Shown here piece by piece: positions 16,895 to 24,798 of a DNA stretch of 64,000 nucleotides. Made by a program: the position numbers and the translations under genes. Position 1 is the stretch's first letter; the number at the start of each line of letters is the position of its first letter. Under the pieces are notes generated by a model. It was not told where the DNA came from, did no database searches, and saw only the letters and a program-made list of their open reading frames with translations. Origin of the DNA: Rhodococcus opacus (GTDB taxonomy: Bacteria; Actinomycetota; Actinomycetes; Mycobacteriales; Mycobacteriaceae); NCBI RefSeq assembly GCF_012396235.1, contig NZ_JAAXPA010000005.1, forward strand, positions 124,001 through 188,000. Direction: 5' to 3'.

Positions 16895-17854
16895 TCAGGG
16901 AAGTTCGACGAGTAGTCGCCCGGATTTCGCGCGCGACACACACGCGGCAATTCTGTCTCCCGCCTTTCTCTCACTCTTGGTGAGGCAATTGTCGCGGTGG
17001 TCGGGCTCGCCCTCCAGCACTTCCAGGACGCACGTGCCGCAGATACCTTCCCGGCACGACGTGTCGATCTCGATGTCGTTCTCTTCGAGTACGTCGGCGA
17101 TGGACTTCCCGGCAGGCACCTCGAACACCTCGCCCGTGTCGAGTTCCAACTCGAACGCCGTGTCCGATCCGGTCGCGGTAGGCGTCGCCGCCTCGAAGTG
17201 TTCGAAGTGGACCGCGTCCTCCCCGACAGCGGGTTCCGCCAACCCTCGCACCCGATCCATGAAACCTTCGGGGCCACAGGTGTAGACGTGCGTGGCGGCG
17301 GACGCGTCCGCCAGGATCTTCTCGAGGGCGGAGAGCTGGTCGTCCCTCTTCAGGCCGAAGTGCAGGTGCACGTCCCGGCGGAGATCCGCGCTCTCCAGCA
17401 GTTCGACGAACGCGGCCTGCGCCCTCGTCCGCGCGAAGTAGTGCAGGTCGAACTGTTGTCCCTGCCGGTGCAACGCGAACGCCAGACTCAGCATCGGGGT
17501 CAGCCCGATCCCCGCCGCCACGAGGATGTGCCGATCGGCGCCCTCGGCGAGCGTGAGCAGTGTGCGCGGCCGGCTGATCTGCAACTCGCTGCCGATCGTC
17601 ACACGATCGTGCAGTGCGGCCGAGCCGCCGCGGGGTCCGGTCTCGCGTTTGACGGCGACCACATAGGATTCGGACTCGTGCGGCGGACTGCACAGCGAGT
17701 ACTGGGTGAGGACCTCGGTGGGGCCGAGGATGTCGATGTGGGCGCCGGCAGGGTACGGGTCGAACGGTGAACCGTCCGTCCGAACAAGCCGGAACGATTT
17801 GATGTCCGGCGTTTCCTCGACAATGTCCGCAACAGTGACAGTGAACATGCTCAT
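16895..17854 (-). CDS. iacF: oxygenase reductase (FNR plus ferredoxin), probable IacF
   Basis: 319-aa PDR/VanB-type reductase. The flavin domain has TQYSLCSPP, the NAD domain AAGIGLTPMLSL and CGPEGFMDRV. The C-terminal [2Fe-2S] domain has CREGICGTC and a distal Cys in NCLTKSE. It would pass electrons from NADH to the Rieske oxygenase IacCD. The start at 17854 has GGAGG 10 nt upstream; ATG 17848 is possible. Last gene of the leftward iacA-F operon, 16 nt from the end of the convergent response-regulator gene. Confidence 0.85.
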   Translation of the reverse strand: MSMFTVTVADIVEETPDIKSFRLVRTDGSPFDPYPAGAHIDILGPTEVLTQYSLCSPPHESESYVVAVKRETGPRGGSAALHDRVTIGSELQISRPRTLLTLAEGADRHILVAAGIGLTPMLSLAFALHRQGQQFDLHYFARTRAQAAFVELLESADLRRDVHLHFGLKRDDQLSALEKILADASAATHVYTCGPEGFMDRVRGLAEPAVGEDAVHFEHFEAATPTATGSDTAFELELDTGEVFEVPAGKSIADVLEENDIEIDTSCREGICGTCVLEVLEGEPDHRDNCLTKSERKAGDRIAACVSRAKSGRLLVELP

Positions 17855-17899
17855 GGTGATTTTTCCTCCGGTGCTGCGACCCGTCGCCCTGGAGCGGGG

Positions 17900-18640
17900 T
17901 CAGCGCATGTACAGGCCGCCGTTGACGTCCCAGCAGGCTCCCGTGACCGACGCGGCCGTCGGCGATGCGAGCAGGGCGACGGTCTCGGCTATGAAGTCGG
18001 GCGAGCCCAGGGTGCCCACCGGAATCGTGGTGAGGATGGCGGCCAGCTTGTCCGCGGGCACCGTCTCACGCACCACCGGTAGATCCAGAGGACCAGGGGA
18101 GACGGCGTTCACCGTGACACCCGACGGGGCGAGTTCGCGTGCGAAGACCTTGGTCAGTGTGCCGACGCCGCCCTTGGCCGCGGCGTAGTGCGCGCCGGTC
18201 GCCGTGCCACCGTTCTGTCCCGCCAGCGACGCGATGTTGACGATTCTGCCGTATCGCTTCTCGGCGAAATAGCTTCCGAACACCTGGCAGCCGAGAAAGG
18301 CGCCGTTGAGGTTGATCTCGACGATGTCGGAGAATTCCTCCGGTGCGATGTCCATCAGCGTGCCCGTCTGCGACCGGCCGGCGTTGTTGACGAGGACGTC
18401 GATGCCGCCCCACTCCTGGATCAGCCGGTCACGTACGGCTTCGAAACTCTTCCGCTTCCGGACGTCCAACTCCACGCCGATGGCCGTGTCGCCGTCCGGA
18501 TCCAGGTCCGCCGCGGTCTCTTTCGCGGCACCGCTGTCGATGTCCGCGACCGCGACGCGGTATCCGCGGTCGTGCAATTGGTGTGCGATCGCGGCACCGA
18601 GGCCGCGTCCGCCGCCGGTGACTACTGCGACAGAATCCAC
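17900..18640 (-). CDS. iacE: short-chain dehydrogenase/reductase, probable IacE
   Basis: 246-aa classical SDR. Cofactor motif TGGGRGLGAAIA at the N-terminus, VNNAGR near residue 85, catalytic Ser in NIASLAG and YAAAK (Tyr-x-x-x-Lys) near 155. GTG 18640 is chosen: AGGAG lies 6 nt upstream and the protein begins at the Rossmann strand, whereas longer frames do not. IacE is reported to act on the hydroxylated product of IacA in IAA breakdown; here the role is inferred from position between iacD and iacF. Confidence 0.82.
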   Translation of the reverse strand: MDSVAVVTGGGRGLGAAIAHQLHDRGYRVAVADIDSGAAKETAADLDPDGDTAIGVELDVRKRKSFEAVRDRLIQEWGGIDVLVNNAGRSQTGTLMDIAPEEFSDIVEINLNGAFLGCQVFGSYFAEKRYGRIVNIASLAGQNGGTATGAHYAAAKGGVGTLTKVFARELAPSGVTVNAVSPGPLDLPVVRETVPADKLAAILTTIPVGTLGSPDFIAETVALLASPTAASVTGACWDVNGGLYMR

Positions 18641-18681
18641 GTCGAGCTCCTGTTCGATCGATGAGGTTCGGAAAATGCTGG

Positions 18682-19170
18682 TCAGAGCAGGTAGCCGGAG
18701 GCGTTGACCGCTGCCTGCGAGTTCACCAGCCGGATGACCTTGAGATCCAACCGCGGTCCCCTCTCGGTGTAGCGGATGCGGTGCGTGACGTCGGCGGCGA
18801 GGGTCTGCTGATCGTCGCGCTTGAAACCCACGAGGATTTGCGCGGACCTCACGGTGATCGAGTCCTCGGTTCGCTCCTCGACCGTGAACCGCGAGACGGT
18901 GCGGACCGTCCGGGCGGCGGCGAGCGCGGACATCGAGTATCCGGAGGTCAGGCGTTCGATACGCATGCGCCGCATGCGAGTGTCGTCGTTGACCATGTTC
19001 AGGGATCCGTCGAAGTCGTCGGTGTCCGGGTCGATGGGAATGATGTACCGGCCTTCGTCGGTCCAGAGGGCGTCCCACGCCTGGTAGTCCTTGGCGTCGA
19101 GGAGGGCCGCTTCGTGCCAGATGAGTTCGATCGCCTGCAGTACCCGGGTGTCGGCGAGTTGGGCGGTCAT
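18682..19170 (-). CDS. iacD: aromatic-ring dioxygenase beta subunit, probable IacD
   Basis: 162-aa small subunit with the SnoaL-like cone fold (EAALLDAKDYQAWDALWTDE at the N-terminus; HRIRYTERGPRLDLK near the C-terminus). Structural partner of the Rieske alpha subunit immediately upstream (4 nt gap from its stop). ATG 19170 has GAGG 9 nt upstream; ATG 19185, inside the alpha-subunit end, is nearly as good. Confidence 0.85.
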   Translation of the reverse strand: MTAQLADTRVLQAIELIWHEAALLDAKDYQAWDALWTDEGRYIIPIDPDTDDFDGSLNMVNDDTRMRRMRIERLTSGYSMSALAAARTVRTVSRFTVEERTEDSITVRSAQILVGFKRDDQQTLAADVTHRIRYTERGPRLDLKVIRLVNSQAAVNASGYLL

Positions 19171-19174
19171 CAGA

Positions 19175-20464
19175 TCAGTCCTCATCGGTCATCATCCTCT
19201 TCCACATTGCGTAGGCCTCGCGCATGCCGGTCTCGTCGGTGACGTGCGAGGTGCGGTGTCCGTCGCTGTCGAGCGCTTCACGATTGAGACCGCGGTTCAC
19301 CATGATCGGCATTCCGGGTGCGCCGCGGGATCCGCGTTGTACCCGGTCCCAGGCCTCGGAATCGTCGGGGCTGCCGAACCCGAACGGGCCCTGGAAATGT
19401 TCGTGGATGCGGAGGCGTTCGCGGTTGACGATCTCCGGTCCGCCGTCCATGCCGAGGGCGATGTGCCGGATCTCGGTCTCGTCGACCGAGATCGGGCGTA
19501 GTACCCGGAAGAATGACATCGACATCGCGACGTTGGGGAAGATGTTGAGGTTGAACCCGGCGCCGTGCATGGAGCGGACGATGCGGCGGACCTTGTCGGC
19601 GGGCATCGTCTTCGACAGTTCTTCGACGATGTGGTCGAAACGGGCCTGAATCTTCTCGGTGCCGTCGTCGTGGTCCAGGTCGACGTGCTCCGGGACCATG
19701 ATGGCGACGCTGTGGCCGTTTCCGAGAGCGTGGGTCACGGCGTTGTCGTCGGTCATGAAGGAGAGCATGTCGGCGGTCTCGGCGTCGACGGAGGACATCC
19801 AGGATCGGTGCACGATCGGGAAGTGGTATCCGTCGGTGGTGTTCTCCAACTGGATCTTCCAGTTTCCGCGGAAGCGGAAGCAATGTTCGCCCTGCGTCTT
19901 GATGGGGTATCCGGCGCCCTGCTTCATGAACAGGTCGATCCATACCTTCGCGTCGCCGAGGAAGTCGTCGAGGGGTTCGACGTCGGGGTTGAAGCTGGCG
20001 AAGATCATCCCGGCGTAGGACTCCACCCGCAGGCTCTGCAGGGGCAGGTCCTTCTTGTCGAGGTCCTCGTCGTAACCATCGGGGTACGGGATTCCGCGCA
20101 GTCGCCCGTCGAGGGCGTACGACCAGCTGTGATAGGGGCAGGTGAACCCGTTCGCCTTGCCCTTGGGGACCTCGCAGACGCTGGCCCCGCGGTGGCGGCA
20201 CCGGTTCAGCAGGACATTGAAGTTCCCCTTGCGGTCGCGGTTGACGATCACCGGTTGCCGGCCGATGGTCGCCATCTTGTAGCTTCCGGCCTCGGGGATC
20301 TCGCTCTCGTGGGCAACCCAAACCCAGGTGCGGTAGAAGATCCTTTCGAGTTCCGCCTCGAACATGTCGGGGTCGGTGTACAGCGATCCGTCCACGCGGT
20401 CGTCCGTGGCGAGGGCCGCGAAGTTGGTGTCTGTAGTGGTGGTGGGATCCAGGGAAGTGGTCAT
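19175..20464 (-). CDS. iacC: Rieske non-heme iron oxygenase alpha subunit, probable IacC
   Basis: 429 aa. The Rieske cluster ligands are Cys89 and His91 (CRHRGA) and Cys109 and His112 (CPYHSW). Mononuclear iron histidines His214 and His219 are in DGYHFPIVH. With IacD and IacF it forms the ring-hydroxylating oxygenase that gives catechol at the end of the iac route. The start ATG 20464 overlaps the upstream stop by one base (TGATG). GTG 20467 is in frame too. The oxygenase family is certain; the substrate is inferred from the cluster. Confidence 0.87.
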   Translation of the reverse strand: MTTSLDPTTTTDTNFAALATDDRVDGSLYTDPDMFEAELERIFYRTWVWVAHESEIPEAGSYKMATIGRQPVIVNRDRKGNFNVLLNRCRHRGASVCEVPKGKANGFTCPYHSWSYALDGRLRGIPYPDGYDEDLDKKDLPLQSLRVESYAGMIFASFNPDVEPLDDFLGDAKVWIDLFMKQGAGYPIKTQGEHCFRFRGNWKIQLENTTDGYHFPIVHRSWMSSVDAETADMLSFMTDDNAVTHALGNGHSVAIMVPEHVDLDHDDGTEKIQARFDHIVEELSKTMPADKVRRIVRSMHGAGFNLNIFPNVAMSMSFFRVLRPISVDETEIRHIALGMDGGPEIVNRERLRIHEHFQGPFGFGSPDDSEAWDRVQRGSRGAPGMPIMVNRGLNREALDSDGHRTSHVTDETGMREAYAMWKRMMTDED

Positions 20465-20964
20465 CACGTTCTCTTTCCATTCGATTCGAGCAGTCGTGTC
20501 GCCTCGTCGAGCCGAGTGACGAACAGCTTCTCGGTCGTGAAGTGCTTGATTCGGGCGATACCGCCCCGCACTTCACACTCGGCGGTGATGCGTGCGACGA
20601 GCAGTTCGGCCGATTCGTCCTCGTATCGCGACAGCTGCTGCATGATCCACCGCCCCCGCGCCGCGGGGCCGTCCACGTCGATCTGCTCACTCCCGAGCAG
20701 GTGCACATTTCCCCGAAAATGGGAGTTCGGTGGAAGGTACGCGGTGAGCATTCCGACGATCTCCGGCCGGCCCCGACGTGTGCCGAACTTGCGCGCGTAC
20801 TCGGCGCCGATCCCTTCCCACACCGCGTCGGGCGTGAACAGCGAGGCGAGTTCCTCGACCGAAAACTCCACGGAGGGGACATCGCACAGTTCCATGTAGC
20901 GGCACATCACGCGGTGAACGGCCTCGCGGCTCTCGATGCGCTCGGTCGCGGTCGCAGAGTGCAT
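20464..20964 (-). CDS. iacI: SnoaL/NTF2-like protein, probable IacI
   Basis: 166-aa protein of the SnoaL/dioxygenase-beta-like fold (CRYMELCDVPSVEF; LASLFTPDAVWEGIG; GRWIMQQLSRYED). It is related in fold to IacD but encoded separately between iacB and iacC, as in described iac operons where IacI takes this place. ATG 20964 follows GAGG. Its role would be hydration, isomerisation or ring opening of an oxindole intermediate; no catalytic residues can be assigned with confidence. Confidence 0.7.
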   Translation of the reverse strand: MHSATATERIESREAVHRVMCRYMELCDVPSVEFSVEELASLFTPDAVWEGIGAEYARKFGTRRGRPEIVGMLTAYLPPNSHFRGNVHLLGSEQIDVDGPAARGRWIMQQLSRYEDESAELLVARITAECEVRGGIARIKHFTTEKLFVTRLDEATRLLESNGKRT

Positions 20965-20969
20965 TTTCC

Positions 20970-21347
20970 TCACACGCCGAGGTCGACGTCTTCGCGGACG
21001 GTGAGCGCACGGCCGATGCGGGCTTCGATCTTCGCGTATCGCCACAGCGTGTACTCGCCGACCGGGGTGGTGCGGAAGAGGTTGCAGACGGCCTTGACGG
21101 TCTCCTGGGTGTCGACGTCGGCGAGGATGTAGCAGGTCCAGGGCCAGCCGTCCGACGGTCCGACCAGGTGGCTGTCGTCGTCGATGTCGCCGATCACCCG
21201 GACGCCCGGTGTCTCGGCCACCGCGTCCATCATCCCGGAGAACGCCTTCCACACCAGCCCGCCCTGGCCGGTCGGGAGGTCGAAGAAGTTCTGATTGATG
21301 CCGATGCAGAACAGGACTCGCAGCGGTGCGGTCTTGGTGTCACTCAC
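20970..21347 (-). CDS. iacB: small conserved protein, probable IacB
   Basis: 125 aa, no membrane segment or metal motif. Notable segments are RVLFCIGINQNFFDLP and WPWTCYILADVDTQE; the ferredoxin-like (dimeric alpha-beta barrel) appearance suggests a small enzyme or tailoring protein. The assignment rests on size and on its place directly after the monooxygenase gene (29 nt gap), where iacB sits in other clusters. I do not recognise the family independently of context. Confidence 0.6.
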   Translation of the reverse strand: MSDTKTAPLRVLFCIGINQNFFDLPTGQGGLVWKAFSGMMDAVAETPGVRVIGDIDDDSHLVGPSDGWPWTCYILADVDTQETVKAVCNLFRTTPVGEYTLWRYAKIEARIGRALTVREDVDLGV

Positions 21348-21376
21348 GATTGGTCTCCTCGATTGAAACGGGGTGG

Positions 21377-22537
21377 TCAGATGAAGCCGGGGAACGGCGG
21401 GATGTCCATGAGCACCGCACCGGCGCTGTCGTAGATGCCGTCGCCGAGGAAGGCATGCTGCGGCGGGACCAGGGCCTCGCGCATGTACCGCTGCATCGCG
21501 TTGCCGTCGTAGATCGCCCCGGTGCCCGACAACTGGAATGCGGTGTGCACGGCGGAGGCGCCCGCCTTGGCCACGTGCGTCGAGGACAGGCGAAGAAGCG
21601 CCGCAAGCTTGTCCGGGACGGGCTTACCGGCCACCACCGTGGCGTACGCCTCGTCGGTGACCTCGTAGAAGAAGGCACGGGCGGACCTCAGCGTCGCCTC
21701 CGCCTTGGCCAGGTCGATGCGGTAGTAGGCGCGATCGGCGAGCTTGGGCGCTCCGGTGATTCCCGTGCGTCCCGCGCCGACCTTGATCGCGTAGTCGAGC
21801 GCGGCGCGGCCCACTCCGAGATTGACGACGGCCAGGACCTGGGCGGCGTACGCGATGGAGGGGTAGCGGTAGAGGGGTTCGTCGACGGTCGGGGTTCCGC
21901 CACGGATGAACGTCCAATCCTCGGGGACGACGACGCCGTCGACCTTCAGTTCGTGGCTTCCGGTACCCGACAGGCCGACCACGTCCCAGTTCTCGACGAT
22001 CTCGACGTCCTTCGGCCACAGCAGGGCGGTGCGGGGTTTTCCGGCTGTGGAGTCGCCGCCGCGGATTCCGACACCGAGAATGTCGGCACCCTTGCATCCG
22101 CTGGCGAACTTCCACTGCCCGGTGATCTTCAGACCACCCGGCACCTGTTCGGCGGGTTGGACCGGGAACAGTCCGCCGGCGAAGACGAGGTCCGGGCTGT
22201 CCTTGTACAACTCCGCCTGTGTCGCGAGCGGCAGTGCCGCCAGGTAGACGAGGGCGGAGCCGAAGCTCGCAACCCAGCCCGCCGACGCGTCCACCGCGGA
22301 GATGCGTTCGATCATCCGCAGAAACTCGCTCGGGGGCAGCGCGTCGCCGCCGAATCGGCGGGGGGTCGCCGCGCGGTAGATGCCGATCTGCTTGAACTCG
22401 CCGATCATGTCGCGAGGCACGAACTTCTGGCGAGCGAACTCTTCCCGCCGCATTGCGACGTGCTCGAGGACGTCCTCGAAGGACAGCGTCCCGTTCGCGG
22501 AGGCGTCCGTCGTGTCGAGGGTCGGTGCGTTGGTCAT
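21377..22537 (-). CDS. iacA: acyl-CoA-dehydrogenase-like flavin monooxygenase, probable IacA
   Basis: 386-aa group D flavin monooxygenase (acyl-CoA dehydrogenase fold, like HpaH/HsaA), first enzyme of IAA breakdown, hydroxylating the indole ring with reduced flavin supplied by IacG. Family features are IGIYRAATPRRFGGD, DASAGWVASFGSA, and GQWKFASGCKGAD with LSGTGSHELKVDGVVVPED. ATG 22537 has GGAG at 7-nt spacing. It heads the leftward operon A-B-I-C-D-E-F. The exact hydroxylation product is known only from proteobacterial homologues. Confidence 0.83.
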   Translation of the reverse strand: MTNAPTLDTTDASANGTLSFEDVLEHVAMRREEFARQKFVPRDMIGEFKQIGIYRAATPRRFGGDALPPSEFLRMIERISAVDASAGWVASFGSALVYLAALPLATQAELYKDSPDLVFAGGLFPVQPAEQVPGGLKITGQWKFASGCKGADILGVGIRGGDSTAGKPRTALLWPKDVEIVENWDVVGLSGTGSHELKVDGVVVPEDWTFIRGGTPTVDEPLYRYPSIAYAAQVLAVVNLGVGRAALDYAIKVGAGRTGITGAPKLADRAYYRIDLAKAEATLRSARAFFYEVTDEAYATVVAGKPVPDKLAALLRLSSTHVAKAGASAVHTAFQLSGTGAIYDGNAMQRYMREALVPPQHAFLGDGIYDSAGAVLMDIPPFPGFI

Positions 22538-22667
22538 CAAATACTCCGATCGACGCGAAGTAGAAGGGGTGATGCGTTTTTCGTGTCGAATTCACGCTAT
22601 TGCGGTGGCGGGCATCACTCAATCGGTGCTTCCTCCCGCGGACGTGCAGAGATGTCGCCTCGGAGTA

Positions 22668-22680
22668 AAGGATTTCCCTA
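22668..22680 (-). promoter_or_regulatory. candidate response-regulator site upstream of iacA
   Basis: On the minus strand this reads TAGGGAAATCCTT, resembling the element at 16170-16182. It lies about 130 nt upstream of iacA and 56 nt upstream of the kinase gene. The remainder of the 198-nt divergent region shows no clear promoter. Confidence 0.35.
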
Positions 22681-22735
22681 TCGTGTCCGCGGTCCGTCCG
22701 CTCAGTAGACTCGAGGTGAGCCGAAGGAGGCCGCA

Positions 22736-24241
22736 TTGTCCGATCTCGCGCCGTCCGACTACGAACGACTCGTCGAGTCCCTTCGCTACTGCGTCCTGGT
22801 CCATGATGCGGCCACCAAGGACATCCTCTGGGCGAACCGGGCTGCGTCCGAACTGCTCGAGTTCACGGTCGAGGAACTCAAACCGCTCAAGGCGCCCGAC
22901 ATGAGTTCCCCGGCGAAGCGGTACCGCCGGTCGGTGGGACGGCGGTGGCTGCAGGAGGCTGTCGACAACGGGGCGGCGGTCGTCGAATGGACGTATCGCG
23001 CGAAGAGCGGGCGAGAAATCCTGACGGAGGCGATCGCGATCCGGGTCGAGTTGAGCGCCCGGACCGTGGTGATGGTGCAGTTCCGCGACATCGAGCAGGA
23101 AACGTCGATGCGTCGCGACCTCACCCGCACCGAGGCCGACCTCACCCGCACCGAGGCCCGCCTGGCCGCGTTCCTGCGGAACATGGCCGAAGGAATCCTC
23201 GTCCTGGACGACGACAGCCGTATCACGTACGCGAGTGAGGCGGCGTCGCAGCTGCTGAAGGTTCCGGTGGCATCGCTTGTCGGCGAACGCTTCACGGAGT
23301 TCTGCCGGGCGGGGCAGTCACGGGAGAGCGTGCGGCGCGCCCTGCAACTGACGACCGCAGACGGGGGCTCCCAGAGCCTGCGCTACGAGGTGGAACTGTC
23401 AGCCGAGGAGCGCCGGTGGCATGCGGGGAGCTGCCAGCACATCGGTATCGAGAACGATCTGAGCGGCCACCTGCTGCTCTTCCACGACGTCACCGAACAC
23501 GTCCGCACCGAGCAGGAGCACGAACGGGACTCGCAGTACCTCAATTACCTGGCCCGCTACAACGCGATGGGCGACATGGCGATGGCCATCGCTCACGAGT
23601 TGGCCCAGCCGCTCGCGGCCGCCACCAATTTCATCGCCGGAACGCAGAGCCGCCTCGACGACGGCCGGACCGGTCACGACGAGGTGAGCTGGGGCCTGGG
23701 GGAGGCGCGCAAGCAGATCGACCGGGCCAATCAGATCGTCCGGAGTCTGCGTGAATACGTGACGCAACTCGAGGAGTCACAGCAGATCGTCGATCTCAAC
23801 GACATCGTCGACGAATGCGCGTATTTCATCGACATCCGGGCGCGGCAGAAGGGAGTTCACGTCGAGTACCTCCGTGCGCACGACACGGTTGCCGTCGTGT
23901 GCGAACGTGTGCTCACCGGGCAGGTCATCCTGAACCTCTGTTTCAACGCGATCGACGAGATGGCGGAATGGCCGGCAGCCGACCGCATCGTGACGGTACG
24001 CACCGACGTCACCGAGACGGAGGGCGTCGTGAGCGTCGAGGACCACGGCAAGGGGCTCTCGCACATCCCGGACGGCCGAATCTTCGACGGCGCGTTCACC
24101 TCGAAGTCCACGGGTCACGGAATCGGGCTCGCACTGAGCCACCGCATCATCACCCGCCAGGGTGGGACACTCACCGCACGCGAGAACGATCCGCACGGGG
24201 CCGTCTTCACGTTCACGTTGCCCGCCGATCCGAACCACTGA
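22736..24241 (+). CDS. PAS-domain sensor histidine kinase of the iac cluster
   Basis: 501-aa soluble kinase. The first PAS domain spans about residues 10-125, then a short coiled linker, a second PAS at about 145-260, the HisKA box with His287 in AIAHELAQPLA, and an HATPase domain with LNLCFNAIDEM, VEDHGKGL and GHGIGLALSH. No membrane segment, so it senses a cytoplasmic ligand, plausibly IAA or a catabolite. The start is TTG at 22736 behind AAGGAGG (22724-22730). Fused-type relatives are StyS/TodS/FixL. Divergent from iacA. Confidence 0.88.
   Translation: MSDLAPSDYERLVESLRYCVLVHDAATKDILWANRAASELLEFTVEELKPLKAPDMSSPAKRYRRSVGRRWLQEAVDNGAAVVEWTYRAKSGREILTEAIAIRVELSARTVVMVQFRDIEQETSMRRDLTRTEADLTRTEARLAAFLRNMAEGILVLDDDSRITYASEAASQLLKVPVASLVGERFTEFCRAGQSRESVRRALQLTTADGGSQSLRYEVELSAEERRWHAGSCQHIGIENDLSGHLLLFHDVTEHVRTEQEHERDSQYLNYLARYNAMGDMAMAIAHELAQPLAAATNFIAGTQSRLDDGRTGHDEVSWGLGEARKQIDRANQIVRSLREYVTQLEESQQIVDLNDIVDECAYFIDIRARQKGVHVEYLRAHDTVAVVCERVLTGQVILNLCFNAIDEMAEWPAADRIVTVRTDVTETEGVVSVEDHGKGLSHIPDGRIFDGAFTSKSTGHGIGLALSHRIITRQGGTLTARENDPHGAVFTFTLPADPNH
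23117..23158 (+). repeat. 21-bp perfect tandem duplication in the kinase linker
   Basis: GACCTCACCCGCACCGAGGC plus C occurs twice in tandem (23117-23137 and 23138-23158). It encodes the heptad DLTRTEA twice, in the coiled linker between the two PAS domains. Confidence 0.9.
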
Positions 24242-24339
24242 GCGGCCGACCCCCACACGGGTAAAGGTTTCTTGGATTCCGTTGGGCGCGGTCCGGTTCT
24301 AGCGTGGTGGGAAACACCACCGCGGCCCGGAGGTACCCC

Positions 24340-24609
24340 GTGGACTATTCGCATCATCACCGGACATTCCTGACCTGTTACGCCGACACCCACCGCTACG
24401 GGTGGCACCACGTCGACCTCTTTGTGCACGACGAGGACGGCAACGAAGTGAACTGGGTCCACTGGCAGACCCGGGAGGACGGACCGGACGGCGCCGACGC
24501 GGCTACCGCGCGCGTCGAGCCGAACCTGAGACGGACCACCGACTGGCAACGCGGAATCAGCGCCAACGGAAGCGAGTACTGGATCGCCGAGGCGGCATGG
24601 GCTCAGTGA
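24340..24609 (+). CDS. small hypothetical protein
   Basis: 89 aa starting at GTG 24340 with GGAGG at 24329-24333. Rich in His, Trp and acidic residues (DYSHHHRTF; YGWHHVDLFVHDEDG; NWVHWQTRED). No signal peptide or membrane segment. Not recognised. It is separate from iac (98 nt after the kinase) and a small inverted repeat, GTGGTG-ggaaa-CACCAC, lies just upstream at 24304-24320. Confidence 0.55.
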   Translation: MDYSHHHRTFLTCYADTHRYGWHHVDLFVHDEDGNEVNWVHWQTREDGPDGADAATARVEPNLRRTTDWQRGISANGSEYWIAEAAWAQ

Positions 24610-24718
24610 ATCGGCAGATCGGGTAGACCGGGGAATGCTCTCGGTAGAGCACGACTGCCTCGATTCGCAGCGCGCCCCCTCCATTGCCTCCACGCCCGGC
24701 GTCGCGCGGGTCGATTGT

Positions 24719-24748
24719 GCCATCGCCATCGCCATCGCCATCGCCATC
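24719..24748 (+). repeat. (GCCATC)5 hexanucleotide microsatellite
   Basis: Five uninterrupted copies of GCCATC, lying between the small gene at 24340 and the true end of the Lrp-type regulator. It is read as (Gly-Asp)n only in the frameshifted tail of that gene, so it is probably non-coding. Confidence 0.9.
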
Positions 24749-24798
24749 GCCGCCGCTGCTCACGCGGAGCGCGTCACCGACCGAGATTGCGGCAACAG

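Noticed and set aside
16874-16899. Terminator between the response regulator and iacF
   Set aside because: Only CCTGAA/TTCAGG pair, with a 14-nt loop; too weak to call.
24719-24748. (GCCATC)5 as a phase-variation switch of a coding gene
   Set aside because: A hexanucleotide unit would not change frame, and the tract lies beyond the natural stop of the regulator.
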